Shown here: one piece after another, positions 52,514 through 62,045 of the stretch
How the letters are laid out: each line of letters begins with the position of its first letter
How positions within the stretch are numbered: the stretch's first letter is position 1
Assembly (NCBI GenBank): GCA_963976865.1
Contig: CAXBLY010000004.1
Coordinates: forward strand, 62,001 to 126,000
Length of the DNA stretch: 64,000 nt
Direction of reading: 5' to 3'
Source: UBA1858 sp963976865
GTDB lineage: Bacteria; Pseudomonadota; Gammaproteobacteria; UBA4575
Translations under genes and position numbers: made by a program
The notes under the pieces: model-generated
Seen by the model: the letters and a program-made list of their open reading frames with translations, nothing else
Databases searched by the model: none
What the model was told of the DNA's origin: nothing

Positions 52514-54672
52514 ATGCCTTTCGCTCTTTCTCGCTGATAAAAACCATGTACTGCAGGAATAACTGTCAACACTAATATCACGAACAATAAATAGATTGGC
52601 CACAAAACTGGCTGATTCCATTTTTCGCGTGACTGCTCACGCAATTCCGGGTTAACCCGCTTATACTTCATTGTGTTATTCGCCATCAGATTGGGTTTAA
52701 CGTTTTTATACCAGGCATGATAGAGAGAATATGACTTGGGATTAAATGCGAAAATCCATGGCGCATCTGCACGCACAATTTCATTCATCTGGCGTATTAA
52801 CTCTAACCGCTCTGGACTATTCTCCATATTTTTCATTACATCAAACAGTCGATCAAACTCTGCATTTTGATAATTGCTATAATTTTGTCCGCCCGATAAT
52901 GCGATGGAATTTGGCCCATAAAGCAGGAAGAAGAAGTTTTCAGGGTCGGGGTAATCTGCATTCCAGCCTAGTTGATAAATCTGGAATGTCCCTTTATCCA
53001 GCTTGTCAAAGAAACGATTTCCATCAGATCCTCGAATCACCAGCTGAATATCAATTTTAGCAAACTGCTTTACCATCCAGTTAAGTAACGCTTTAGTATC
53101 AGCACCTCGACTTACCGTATCAAAATAAAGCACCAGCGGCTTGCCAGTTTCCTGATCAACTCCATTTTGATATCGCGCCTGTTTCATTAACTTTTTTGCT
53201 TCATCGATACTTTTACGTATTGGCTGGCCATTTTTCCAGTCGTATACATAATTATTAATGCCGGGTTCACCAGTTTCATTACCAAAAATGCCCGGAGGTA
53301 TGGGTCCTTGCGCAGGAACACCCCGACCATTTTGAAAGATGGAAATAAATTCATCGTAATCCACGGCAATTGATATTGCGCGTCTTAGCAATTTTGCGCG
53401 CTCAGAATCGCCACCGATCACCGGGTCGCCCATATTGAATCCCAGGTAATAAAGACTCGTTGCCACCGCCGATGCCAGATCAATGTCTCTTTTCTTCATT
53501 TCATCAGTCAAACCGAATTCACCTTGTGAATTGAGTTCGACAGACTGATCGAAACTGTCTGAAGAAATTCCTGAGGTATCGTAATACCCCTGCAGGAATT
53601 TATTCCAGTAAGGAATACTTTCTTTTTCCAGGCTAAACACGATGCGATCAACAAAAGGCATCTCTTTACCCGCATCATCAAGCAGTCCAGACTGGTAATC
53701 TTCTGGCTCACCTTCAGCGGGGTATCTTTCTCCATGAAAATTGGGATTACGCTCTAATACCATTCTCAAATTTGGATTATTTTCTGTCAGCATATAAGGA
53801 CCAGTGCCCACAGGATACCAGTCAAATGAAATGTTGCGTTCTTTCATGCCCGCCTGCGAATAGAATTTATCTGCTTCCCAGGGAATCGGCGCGAAAAATG
53901 GCATGTTTAGCCAGTAAATAAATTGCGGGTACACACCTTTAACTTTAATACTAAAGTGGTGCGAATCTAAAACTTCAACACCCTGCATATGAAGAGTACG
54001 CAAATCGAGCCAACTATTTCTCTCATCAAGATGTGCCAGAATTTTTTCCCGGTAGTCAGCAAACCCTACAATGTAATTCCCCAGTAATCCTGCTAGCGGA
54101 GAATGCAGATTGGGATGTGCCAGCCTTTTAATCTGATAAACATAGTCTTGCGCAGTTAACTCTCTGGAAGACTGATGTTGAAAGTCAGCCAATATATTCA
54201 CTTCTTCCAGATCATCTTCGTTTAATGAATGATAGTAATATGCTCCCTGTTGATCTTTAGCAAATGCAGGATGAGGCTGGTATTTTATTCCCTGCTGAAT
54301 CTCAATATTGTAAATTGTATAGGCGACCAGCGATGGATCCACGTCTTCGGCAAGCGGATTATCGTGTTCATCAAAGAAAGTCCGGACAGGCATTTTTGAT
54401 GCTGCTAAAGGTATCAACTGATACGGTCTTTTCAGAAAATGATATTGCAGCGGTGGCTCATAAATCTGGGCTATAAAATCATATTCGGCAGCATTATACG
54501 ATTTAACCGGATCCAGCTCTTTGGGACGCTCTTTGAAGGATGTATAAATAATATCCTTATTCCGATCAATATCGCGATATGGGTTATTCCATTGTCCATT
54601 TTCACAGCCACACAGGAACAAGACCATCATGGTTATGAGCAAGGAATATTTTAAAGAATGTCTACCTGCCAT
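52510..54672 (-). CDS. peptide ABC transporter substrate-binding lipoprotein (YejA-like) with C-terminal membrane helix
   Basis: 720 residues of the SBP_bac_5 oligopeptide-binding family; E. coli YejA is about 600. The N-terminus is a lipoprotein signal (LLITMMVLFLCGC, Cys23 as lipidation site). The family signature lies across residues 30-630, including EVLDSHHFSIKVKGVYPQFI and GTGPYMLTENNPNLRMVLERN. Uniquely, a hydrophobic helix of about 20 residues (LWPIYLLFVILVLTVIPAVH) follows near the C-terminus with a basic tail RERAKGI. It would then be anchored at both ends. A TTG start five codons upstream is possible. Confidence 0.9.
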   Translation of the reverse strand: MAGRHSLKYSLLITMMVLFLCGCENGQWNNPYRDIDRNKDIIYTSFKERPKELDPVKSYNAAEYDFIAQIYEPPLQYHFLKRPYQLIPLAASKMPVRTFFDEHDNPLAEDVDPSLVAYTIYNIEIQQGIKYQPHPAFAKDQQGAYYYHSLNEDDLEEVNILADFQHQSSRELTAQDYVYQIKRLAHPNLHSPLAGLLGNYIVGFADYREKILAHLDERNSWLDLRTLHMQGVEVLDSHHFSIKVKGVYPQFIYWLNMPFFAPIPWEADKFYSQAGMKERNISFDWYPVGTGPYMLTENNPNLRMVLERNPNFHGERYPAEGEPEDYQSGLLDDAGKEMPFVDRIVFSLEKESIPYWNKFLQGYYDTSGISSDSFDQSVELNSQGEFGLTDEMKKRDIDLASAVATSLYYLGFNMGDPVIGGDSERAKLLRRAISIAVDYDEFISIFQNGRGVPAQGPIPPGIFGNETGEPGINNYVYDWKNGQPIRKSIDEAKKLMKQARYQNGVDQETGKPLVLYFDTVSRGADTKALLNWMVKQFAKIDIQLVIRGSDGNRFFDKLDKGTFQIYQLGWNADYPDPENFFFLLYGPNSIALSGGQNYSNYQNAEFDRLFDVMKNMENSPERLELIRQMNEIVRADAPWIFAFNPKSYSLYHAWYKNVKPNLMANNTMKYKRVNPELREQSREKWNQPVLWPIYLLFVILVLTVIPAVHGFYQRERAKGI

Positions 54673-54763
54673 CAACTTATCGGACAATGTATAATTATGG
54701 GTTCAATCGCTCCAGTATAGCGATTAGCGCGTTATCAGGCGAACTACTTTTATAGGAGAAACC

Positions 54764-55546
54764 ATGGGTTTTCTGGAAAACAAAAAAGCATTAATTATTG
54801 GAGTGGCAAGTAATCGGTCAATCGCCTGGGGTGTGGCAAAAGCAATGCACGAACAGGGCGCCGAACTGGCATTCACCTACCAGAATGATCGTTTGCAATC
54901 ACGTGTCGAAAAATTAGCCAAAGAATGTGGAAGTGATATTGTACTTCCCTGTGATGTCGCAACAGATGAGAACATCACAGACCTGTTTAAGCAGTTGGGA
55001 ACCCATTGGTCAGAATTTGACATTCTCGTGCATTCCGTCGCATTTGCTCCAAAAGAAGAGCTGGAAGGTGATTTTGTCGAAAATACAACTCGAGATGGCT
55101 CTAAACTTGCCCACGATATAAGCAGCTACAGCCTGACCGCACTGGCCAAGGCTGCGCGCCCGATGATGAGTGGACACCCCAGCGCGATTATCTCGCTAAC
55201 TTACCTGGGAGCGATCAAGGCAATGCCTAACTACAATGTGATGGGCCTTGCCAAAGCCAGCCTGGAAGCCAATACCCGCTATATGGCATATGCACTAGGG
55301 CCTGACAACATTCGAGTAAACTGCATTTCTGCCGGCCCCATCAGAACCTTGGCGGCTGCAGGTATAGGTGACTTCCGCAAGATGCTCGACCATGTAGAGC
55401 AAAATGCGCCGTTGCGTAAAAATGTATCTATTGAGGAAGTTGGAAATGTCGCGGCTTTTCTATGCTCTGATCTGGCAAGCGGAATAACCGGCGAAATCAC
55501 TTACGTGGATGCAGGCTTTAATATCGTTGGAATGACTGGTTATTAA
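54764..55546 (+). CDS. fabI: enoyl-[acyl-carrier-protein] reductase (NADH)
   Basis: Last step of each fatty-acid elongation cycle. 260 residues, short-chain dehydrogenase fold; N-terminal GFLENKKALIIGVASNRSIAWG, catalytic Tyr and Lys in MPNYNVMGLAKASLEANTR (Tyr-x6-Lys). AGGAG precedes the ATG at 5 nt. It is divergent from the YejA-like gene and ends 5 bp from the convergent symporter. Confidence 0.97.
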   Translation: MGFLENKKALIIGVASNRSIAWGVAKAMHEQGAELAFTYQNDRLQSRVEKLAKECGSDIVLPCDVATDENITDLFKQLGTHWSEFDILVHSVAFAPKEELEGDFVENTTRDGSKLAHDISSYSLTALAKAARPMMSGHPSAIISLTYLGAIKAMPNYNVMGLAKASLEANTRYMAYALGPDNIRVNCISAGPIRTLAAAGIGDFRKMLDHVEQNAPLRKNVSIEEVGNVAAFLCSDLASGITGEITYVDAGFNIVGMTGY

Positions 55547-55551
55547 TAATC

Positions 55552-56808
55552 TTATACGAGATTAGTTTGCTCACCTTCAGAACGGGCAATTATTACCGCA
55601 CCGCATGAGTCACTAAATACATTCACTGCGGTGCGACACATATCAAGCACTCTATCTACAGCCAGTATCAGACCTATTCCTTCCAGCGGAAGACCCATTG
55701 CAGACAAGATAATCGTGATGGCGACCAGACTTGCTGCGGGGATGCCTGCCACACCAATAGATGTCATCAGCGCTAGTATTACTACAGTAAACTGCTGAAC
55801 AAATCCAAGTTCCAATCCGTAGGCTTGCGCAATAAACAGTGCCGCAACACATTCATATAATGCCGTGCCATCCATATTGATAGTTGCGCCTAGAGGCAAA
55901 ACAAAGCTGGATGTTTTATTTGAGACTCCTGCACGATCCTGAACACAATCCAAGGTCACCGGCAGTGTTGCAGATGATGAACTGGTTGAAAATGCAGTTA
56001 ATAGCGCCGGAAACATTGCCTGGAAATGCTTTACCGGACGAACACGCGCGATCATTTTTAATAAAAGCGGCATCACTACAAACATATGCATGGCAAGTGC
56101 TGCCAACACAACAAAGAAAAATTTTGCCAGTGGCACAAACACATCTATCCCGGAAGTCGCGACAATTTTAGCGACGAGCGCAAACACACCGATAGGCGCA
56201 AAACGCATTATCAGGTCTGTTATTTTCATCATGACTTCAAACATACCTTCAAAGAAGTTTTGCATTGTAAGCTTGTGCTCGCTTTTACCCTGAGCAATAA
56301 AATATCCAAACAACAAACTGAAGAAAATCAGTCCCAGCATTTGTCCCTGGGCAGCAGCGTGAATAATATTCGGCGGAATCATGCGCAGGAAAATCCCGGC
56401 GATATCACCAGTGCTGGCGCTACCCACTTTCTCTGTGACCTCAGCTGTATCAGCGTGCAAACCCAGCACTTCTTTTGCAGGCACATCACCAATGAGCCCT
56501 GGCTGGAATACCATCACCATCACTAACCCAATGGTAATAGCAATAGTGCTGGTCGCGACATAGTAAAGAAGTGTTTTACTTCCCATGCGTGCAAACGAAC
56601 TGCCCTGTTCGATACTCGCAATACCAACAATGATGGAAGATACAATTAGTGGAACAATAATCATTTTCAGCGCATTAAGAAATAATGCGCCAAAGAAGTT
56701 GAGCACTGGAATAAAATCAAAACCAGTTAGCGTCTCGAGTGAAGAGACAAAAGAACCAAAAACAACTGCAAAGGCCAGTGCAATAAGTATTTGCCAATGC
56801 AGCTTCAT
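55552..56808 (-). CDS. dicarboxylate/amino acid:cation symporter
   Basis: 418 residues of the DAACS/GltPh family. Recognised by the HP1 serine-rich loop STSSSSATLPVTLD near residue 285, the NMDGTALYE motif (VLPLGATINMDGTALYECVA) and the C-terminal DRVLDMCRTAVNVFSD. It is likely Na+ or H+ coupled import of C4-dicarboxylates or acidic amino acids; the substrate is not resolved. It is 13 bp after ppiD, in the same direction. Confidence 0.93.
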   Translation of the reverse strand: MKLHWQILIALAFAVVFGSFVSSLETLTGFDFIPVLNFFGALFLNALKMIIVPLIVSSIIVGIASIEQGSSFARMGSKTLLYYVATSTIAITIGLVMVMVFQPGLIGDVPAKEVLGLHADTAEVTEKVGSASTGDIAGIFLRMIPPNIIHAAAQGQMLGLIFFSLLFGYFIAQGKSEHKLTMQNFFEGMFEVMMKITDLIMRFAPIGVFALVAKIVATSGIDVFVPLAKFFFVVLAALAMHMFVVMPLLLKMIARVRPVKHFQAMFPALLTAFSTSSSSATLPVTLDCVQDRAGVSNKTSSFVLPLGATINMDGTALYECVAALFIAQAYGLELGFVQQFTVVILALMTSIGVAGIPAASLVAITIILSAMGLPLEGIGLILAVDRVLDMCRTAVNVFSDSCGAVIIARSEGEQTNLV

Positions 56809-56821
56809 TGTTTATTAATGC

Positions 56822-58723
56822 CTATATGTTTTCAGGAAAAACAGTCACATCCCCTGTTTCGCGTAATGCCTTCAACATCGCCTGCATTTCCCTGCGGCCA
56901 TACTCACCCTGTACCGAAATCCACTCTGCTGTTTCTACCTTGGCTTCAGACTCGGCTACCGTAACAACATTATTCAGTCGAATCACGGCAAACTGGCCAT
57001 CATCCAGTAAGGCACCATCAAAAAACGGATAACTGTCTGCAGACGGTAAAGAAAACACATGATCAACAATTTCATTCGGGACGGATTCATCATCACGCAA
57101 TAACGCACCGGCCGATTCAAGTGACACATTCAATTGCTTCGCTATATCTTCTATTTCTGATGCATCGTTGTTTAACACCTCTATAGCATTAGCGCCCTGA
57201 GCCACAAGCTGGTCACGCGCTTTAATAACCCTGACTGTTGATTCAATCTGATCTGCGACATCCTCTAGTGCCTGTATCACTGAAGGTTCATGCTCAAGCA
57301 CTCTGACTACAACAGAACGGCCATCCGCAACTTCGATCAACTCACTATTTATACCTTTATTTAAGACTTCATCAGAGAACGCAGCATTCACTACACTCTG
57401 GTATGACGCGATACCTTCCGGCTCAACACCGGTTATCCAGTCAGAAGTCTGCACTTTCAGATCAAGTTCATCAGCCGCAATCTCAAGGTTATCTTCATTC
57501 ACATAACTTAGATTTGATAGTTTTTCTGACAGCTCCCTGTATTTTTTGTCGGATGCTTCAGCACGCAATTCATTTTCAATTTGTGTACGCACTTGCTCAA
57601 ATGGTTTGGTTTTGGTCGGTGTAATGTCATCAAGCTTGATTAGCTGAACACCTAAACTCGTTCTAACTGGCGCACTCATTTCGCCTTTTTTCATGGAAAA
57701 TAACTTCTGCACAAAAACAGGGTTATCAATATCAGTACGTGTTATAAATCCAAGACTGCCGCCTTTCTTCGCCGAAAATGAATCATCAGATAATTCTTCT
57801 GCCAGCGCAGCAAACTCCTCACCATTTTTGATTCGATCTGCCGCGGCCTGAAGCTTGCTTAATGCAGATGCAACCTGTTCTTCGGAAGCGTCATCTGACA
57901 ATTTCAATAGAATATGACTAGCCTTCCTTAGCTCAGGCGTTTGATAACGGCTAGGATCGTCATCATACGAAGACTGGATTTCATCATCAGAAAATGTAAG
58001 CGACGCGCCTATATCTGTCTGTTTCACTTCCAGATATTCCAGCTTTACGCGTTGTAGCGTTTTGAACGATTGCTTATTCGCCTGATAGTATTCATTGATT
58101 TCATCATCAGTCACGTCGACCGAGTTGACGTCGGCCGCCATCAGGAAATAATCAAAATCCCGCTTTTGCTGCTTTAGCGCTGCATATTTTTGCTTGTCTT
58201 TAACTGGCAGAAAACTTGAGTAAACAGCACTCCCCTGATACTGGTTTATGCTCTCTTCCTGTCGCAACTGGTTTTCAAACTCAACCGGGCTTCTTCTCTG
58301 TGCAGCCAGCAACTGCTCATACCTGGAAGAATCAAACCGCCCTGCGGTCTGAAATTGTGGCACCGTCTGGATGCGTTCAGTGAGTTTTCTGTCACTGATT
58401 CGATAACCAGCACTTTCCGTTTCATCGTTCAGCAGAGTATTTTGTATTAACGCATCTAATACACTTTGCTTTAATTTACTTTCATCACTGTAGAGTGAGT
58501 CGAATGAACTGCCGAGGACTGATTTCAGATAACGTCGTTGATCTTGAACCTGCGCATCAAACACACGTTTGACTATTTCTTCGCCATTCACTTCTGCGAC
58601 TTTTTGGTCTGCCGGCCCACCGAAATATTCCTGGATACCCCAGAATGCGAATGGAATAGCAATTAAAATGACAATGATGTAAGCGAATATTCCGCTCGCT
58701 CGCTCACGAATTTGCATCAACAT
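56822..58723 (-). CDS. ppiD: peptidylprolyl isomerase PpiD (SurA-type chaperone)
   Basis: Periplasmic chaperone anchored in the inner membrane; helps proteins leaving the Sec channel. 633 residues: N-terminal membrane helix (GIFAYIIVILIAIPFAFWGI, about residues 12-31), SurA_N-like region, and a parvulin PPIC domain near 260-360 (ASHILLKLSDDASEEQ, KKGGSLGFITRTDI). It is downstream of the hupB-tRNA operon, with a TATAAT box at 58764-58769. Confidence 0.95.
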   Translation of the reverse strand: MLMQIRERASGIFAYIIVILIAIPFAFWGIQEYFGGPADQKVAEVNGEEIVKRVFDAQVQDQRRYLKSVLGSSFDSLYSDESKLKQSVLDALIQNTLLNDETESAGYRISDRKLTERIQTVPQFQTAGRFDSSRYEQLLAAQRRSPVEFENQLRQEESINQYQGSAVYSSFLPVKDKQKYAALKQQKRDFDYFLMAADVNSVDVTDDEINEYYQANKQSFKTLQRVKLEYLEVKQTDIGASLTFSDDEIQSSYDDDPSRYQTPELRKASHILLKLSDDASEEQVASALSKLQAAADRIKNGEEFAALAEELSDDSFSAKKGGSLGFITRTDIDNPVFVQKLFSMKKGEMSAPVRTSLGVQLIKLDDITPTKTKPFEQVRTQIENELRAEASDKKYRELSEKLSNLSYVNEDNLEIAADELDLKVQTSDWITGVEPEGIASYQSVVNAAFSDEVLNKGINSELIEVADGRSVVVRVLEHEPSVIQALEDVADQIESTVRVIKARDQLVAQGANAIEVLNNDASEIEDIAKQLNVSLESAGALLRDDESVPNEIVDHVFSLPSADSYPFFDGALLDDGQFAVIRLNNVVTVAESEAKVETAEWISVQGEYGRREMQAMLKALRETGDVTVFPENI

Positions 58724-58773
58724 AGGATTAACTCAATTAGATTTAATATGGCAACTGAGAGGCATTATACAAG

Positions 58774-58800
58774 ATAGGGGAAGATGAAATCTTCCCCTAT
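58774..58800 (-). terminator. hairpin after tRNA-Asp, probable terminator
   Basis: Perfect 12-bp stem ATAGGGGAAGAT/ATCTTCCCCTAT with a 3-nt loop, 12 bp from the tRNA 3' end. The following sequence (CTTGTATAATG) is only weakly U-rich, so termination strength is uncertain; it immediately precedes the ppiD TATAAT. Confidence 0.7.
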
Positions 58801-58812
58801 TTGTACAAATGA

Positions 58813-58889
58813 TGGCGGAGTGGACGGGATTCGAACCCGCGACCCCCGGCGTGACAGGCCGATATTCTAACCAGCTGAACTACCACTCC
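58813..58889 (-). tRNA. tRNA-Asp (GTC)
   Basis: 77-nt minus-strand tRNA, acceptor GGAGTGG pairing with CCACTCC, anticodon loop CTGTCAC giving GTC, encoded CCA. It lies 21 bp after tRNA-Val, in the same direction. Confidence 0.97.
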
Positions 58890-58910
58890 ATGTTTGGCTA
58901 ATTTTGCTAT

Positions 58911-58986
58911 TGGTGGGTGCTGAGGGGATCGAACCCCCGACCCTCGCCTTGTAAGGGCGATGCTCTACCAGCTGAGCTAAGCACCC
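58911..58986 (-). tRNA. tRNA-Val (TAC)
   Basis: 76-nt minus-strand tRNA, acceptor GGGTGCT with GGCACCC-type partner, anticodon loop CTTACAA giving TAC, encoded CCA. It begins 14 bp after the hupB stop codon, so it is probably cotranscribed with hupB. Confidence 0.97.
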
Positions 58987-59000
58987 ATGCAAAAGGCGCG

Positions 59001-59273
59001 CTAGTTTACGGCATCCTTCAATGCTTTGCCAGCTTTAAAAGCAGGTACCTTGGATGCTTTTATTTCCATAGGCTCGCCTGTCCTAGGGTTTCTACCTGTT
59101 CGTGCGCCACGCTCACGAACCAGAAATGTTCCAAACCCAGCAATTGCTACCTGGTCACCACTCTTTAGAGCGCCGGTAATTGCTTCTATGACTGCATCGA
59201 CTGTTCTACCTGCTGATGCCTTTGAAAGATCAGCGGCAGTTGCCACCGCTTCAGTTAACTCGGTTTTATTCAT
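59001..59273 (-). CDS. hupB: DNA-binding protein HU-beta
   Basis: Nucleoid-associated protein, 90 residues. Typical HU: MNKTELTEAVATAADLSKA, VAIAGFGTFLVRERGARTGR and the DNA-binding arm NPRTGEPMEIKASKVPAFKAG. It lies downstream of lon, as in E. coli, but is directly followed by two tRNA genes. Confidence 0.97.
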   Translation of the reverse strand: MNKTELTEAVATAADLSKASAGRTVDAVIEAITGALKSGDQVAIAGFGTFLVRERGARTGRNPRTGEPMEIKASKVPAFKAGKALKDAVN

Positions 59274-59448
59274 TGAATAATGTACCCCTGAATTGATTAT
59301 TATAGAAGTCTAGTACGGTATTGATTAGCACAAAGATATATCGATACTTTAATGATTGATGTTACTAGAAAGCATGTCGTAAATGTAAAAGAATGTATGC
59401 GCTCATAAATTAAAATGCATACATAACGAATCTTTAATGCGAAACGAA

Positions 59449-59478
59449 GTTATACCAGCTACGGATTCACACTGTCAA
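59449..59478 (-). promoter_or_regulatory. sigma70 promoter of hupB-tRNA
   Basis: TTGACA (59473-59478) and TATAAC (59449-59454), spacer 18 bp, on the minus strand just after the lon stop codon. It implies a leader of about 170 nt before hupB. A second TATAAT without a good -35 lies at 59299-59304. Confidence 0.7.
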
Positions 59479-59485
59479 TAAATGA

Positions 59486-61927
59486 CTAGTGATGCCTCAC
59501 TTCCTCTTTCTTATTTCCAATGGCAAGTATTTTCTTTTTCAACTCGCTCAAATTCTCACCACCTTCCAATGGTGTAGGCATTTCAGTTAATGCTATTTCG
59601 AGAACTTCATCAATCCAGCGCACCGGCCTAATGTCCAGCTGAGCCTTAATATTATCCGGTATTTCGACAAGATCTTTTTCATTTTCTTTTGGAATGACGA
59701 CAATTTTTATTCCGCCACGATGGGCTGCCAGCAATTTCTCTTTCAGACCGCCAATTGGTAACACTTCACCACGCAATGTGATTTCACCCGTCATGGCAAC
59801 GTCTGCTCGCACAGGGATATCAGTAAGTGAAGATACTAGCGCAGTTGTCATCCCGACGCCTGCACTTGGTCCATCTTTCTTAACTGCACCTTCTGGCACG
59901 TGAATATGAATATCCACTTTATCGTAAAATTCCGGACTCACACCGAGCTTGATGGCACGACTTCGAACAACTGTTTGTGCCACCTGGATAGACTCTTTCA
60001 TCACGTCTTCAAGATTTCCTGTTGGCGCCATCATTTTACCTTTACCAAGCACAATCTCTGCCTCGATACTTAACAGTTCACCGCCGACTTCTGTCCACGC
60101 CAGACCTGTCACCTGACCGATCTGATCTTTTTCGTCTGCCAGACCGTATCGGAATTTACGCACACCCAGATAGTGGTCAATATTCTCAGGAGTGATGACG
60201 GTTTTTTGGTCTCCATCACCGAGAACAATGGATTTCACGACTTTACGGCAAATCTTGGAAATTTCTCTTTCCAGACTACGCACACCTGCTTCACGTGTGT
60301 AATAGCGAATAATATCCTGAACGGATTCTTTAGTAATTTCTATCTCGCGTTCTTTTAAACCATTATTTTTAATTTGCTTTGGCAACAGGTAACGCATGGC
60401 AATATTTAATTTTTCATCTTCCGTGTAACCTGGAATACGTATCACTTCCATACGATCCAGTAATGGCCCCGGAATATTCATGCTGTTTGATGTAGCAACA
60501 AACATGACATCAGAAAGATCAAAATCAACTTCCAGATAGTGATCGCTAAACGTATTGTTTTGCTCCGGATCCAGTACTTCCAGCATCGCTGATGAGGGAT
60601 CACCACGAAAGTCTGCTGCCATTTTGTCAATCTCGTCTAACAAAAACATTGGATTTCTGACACCAATCTTCGAGAGATTCTGGATAATCTTGCCAGGCAA
60701 GGAACCTATATAGGTACGACGATGGCCCCGGATTTCTGCCTCATCACGTACACCACCCAATGACATTCGCGTGTACTTTCTTCCAGTCGCACGTGCTATT
60801 GATTTACCAAGTGATGTTTTACCCACGCCTGGAGGTCCTACCAGACATAAAATTGGGCCTTTAAGTTTTTTCACGCGCTGCTGTACAGCCAGGTATTCGA
60901 GAATGCGTTCTTTTACTTTCTCCAACCCATAGTGGTCTTGCTCTAGAATATTTTCAGCATTGGAAAGATTACGATTAATCTTGCTTTTCTTCTTCCAGGG
61001 CGTGCTTACCATCCAGTCAAGATAATTCCTCACTACGGTCGCTTCCGCAGACATAGGTGACATCATCTTTAATTTATTCAATTCGGAACTGGCCTTCTCT
61101 TTCGCCTCTTCTGGCATACCAGCATCTTCAATTTTTTGCGCAAGCTCTTCGACTTCATTCGGTGCATCTTCCATTTCACCCAATTCTTTCTGAATCGCTT
61201 TCATCTGCTCATTCAGATAATACTCGCGCTGGCTTTTTTCCATCTGCTGTTTAACACGGCCACGTATTCGCTTTTCAATTTGCAGAACATCCAGTTCACC
61301 TTCAATCAGATTCATCAGGTGCTCAAGACGCTCATAGGTTGAAACAATTTCCAGCACGTGCTGCTTTTCTTCCAGCTTTAAGGACATGTGTGCAGCAATG
61401 GTATCTGATAATCGACTGGGATCATCTATGCCTGCCAGTGAAGTTAACACTTCAGGCGGTACTTTTTTATTAAGTTTTACATACTGCTCAAATAAACTAA
61501 CAATGGAACGGGAAAGCACTTCCAGCTTTTTCTCATCTTCTGGCTCTTCGTTATCCAGAACAGCTATCTCGGCTGTAAAATATTCTGACTCTTCAGCAAA
61601 CCGAATGACTTTTGCACGCTCGGCACCTTCCACCAGCACTTTAATTGTGCCATCCGGAAGCTTTAGGAGCTGCAAAATAGATGACAACGTTCCAATCGTG
61701 TGGAAATCATCAAACGACGGCTCATCGAGCTCAGCGCTTTTCTGAGCCACTAACAGGATTTGCTTGTTATTTGCCATCGCAGCATCCAGCGCCTGGATGG
61801 ATTTATCCCTGCCAACAAATAATGGGATTACCATATTTGGGTACACGACAACATCGCGCAATGGCAGCACAGGAACGTTTGAAACGTCCGTAAGGTCGAT
61901 AGGGTTATTTTCTTGCTGGTCAGCCAT
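59486..61927 (-). CDS. lon: ATP-dependent protease Lon
   Basis: Cytoplasmic AAA+ serine protease removing misfolded and regulatory proteins. 813 residues. N-terminal substrate domain from VPVLPLRDVVVYPNMVIPLF, Walker A GPPGVGKTSLG, Walker B FLLDEIDKM, catalytic Ser688 in KKDGPSAGVGM and Lys731 in GGLKEKLLAA. It lies between clpX and hupB as in E. coli. AAAGGAG precedes the ATG and is part of a hairpin. Confidence 0.98.
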   Translation of the reverse strand: MADQQENNPIDLTDVSNVPVLPLRDVVVYPNMVIPLFVGRDKSIQALDAAMANNKQILLVAQKSAELDEPSFDDFHTIGTLSSILQLLKLPDGTIKVLVEGAERAKVIRFAEESEYFTAEIAVLDNEEPEDEKKLEVLSRSIVSLFEQYVKLNKKVPPEVLTSLAGIDDPSRLSDTIAAHMSLKLEEKQHVLEIVSTYERLEHLMNLIEGELDVLQIEKRIRGRVKQQMEKSQREYYLNEQMKAIQKELGEMEDAPNEVEELAQKIEDAGMPEEAKEKASSELNKLKMMSPMSAEATVVRNYLDWMVSTPWKKKSKINRNLSNAENILEQDHYGLEKVKERILEYLAVQQRVKKLKGPILCLVGPPGVGKTSLGKSIARATGRKYTRMSLGGVRDEAEIRGHRRTYIGSLPGKIIQNLSKIGVRNPMFLLDEIDKMAADFRGDPSSAMLEVLDPEQNNTFSDHYLEVDFDLSDVMFVATSNSMNIPGPLLDRMEVIRIPGYTEDEKLNIAMRYLLPKQIKNNGLKEREIEITKESVQDIIRYYTREAGVRSLEREISKICRKVVKSIVLGDGDQKTVITPENIDHYLGVRKFRYGLADEKDQIGQVTGLAWTEVGGELLSIEAEIVLGKGKMMAPTGNLEDVMKESIQVAQTVVRSRAIKLGVSPEFYDKVDIHIHVPEGAVKKDGPSAGVGMTTALVSSLTDIPVRADVAMTGEITLRGEVLPIGGLKEKLLAAHRGGIKIVVIPKENEKDLVEIPDNIKAQLDIRPVRWIDEVLEIALTEMPTPLEGGENLSELKKKILAIGNKKEEVRHH

Positions 61928-61929
61928 AG

Positions 61930-61945
61930 AGACTCCTTTGAGTCT
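61930..61945 (-). promoter_or_regulatory. hairpin over the lon Shine-Dalgarno
   Basis: On the minus strand AGACTC-AAAG-GAGTCT, a perfect 6-bp stem with a 4-nt loop, 2 bases before the ATG. The AAAGGAG ribosome-binding site lies in the loop and 3' arm, so it is partly sequestered. Confidence 0.6.
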
Positions 61946-61982
61946 AAAGAATAAAAGTTAAATACGAACTAGTATCCACTAT

Positions 61983-62009
61983 ATATGGACACTCCACACA
62001 AATATCAAG
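61983..62009 (-). promoter_or_regulatory. RpoH-like promoter of lon
   Basis: CTTGATA (62003-62009) and GTCCATAT (61983-61990) separated by 12 bp on the minus strand resemble the sigma32 consensus CTTGAAA / CCCCATNT with three mismatches in total. About 55 bp upstream of the lon ATG. Confidence 0.55.
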
Positions 62010-62045
62010 TGTGTATGTGGACAGGACTCGTACAAGGAAGAGTTT

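Noticed and set aside
58911..59168. Plus-strand frame over tRNA-Val
   Set aside because: A shadow of tRNA-Val and hupB with low protein-likeness.
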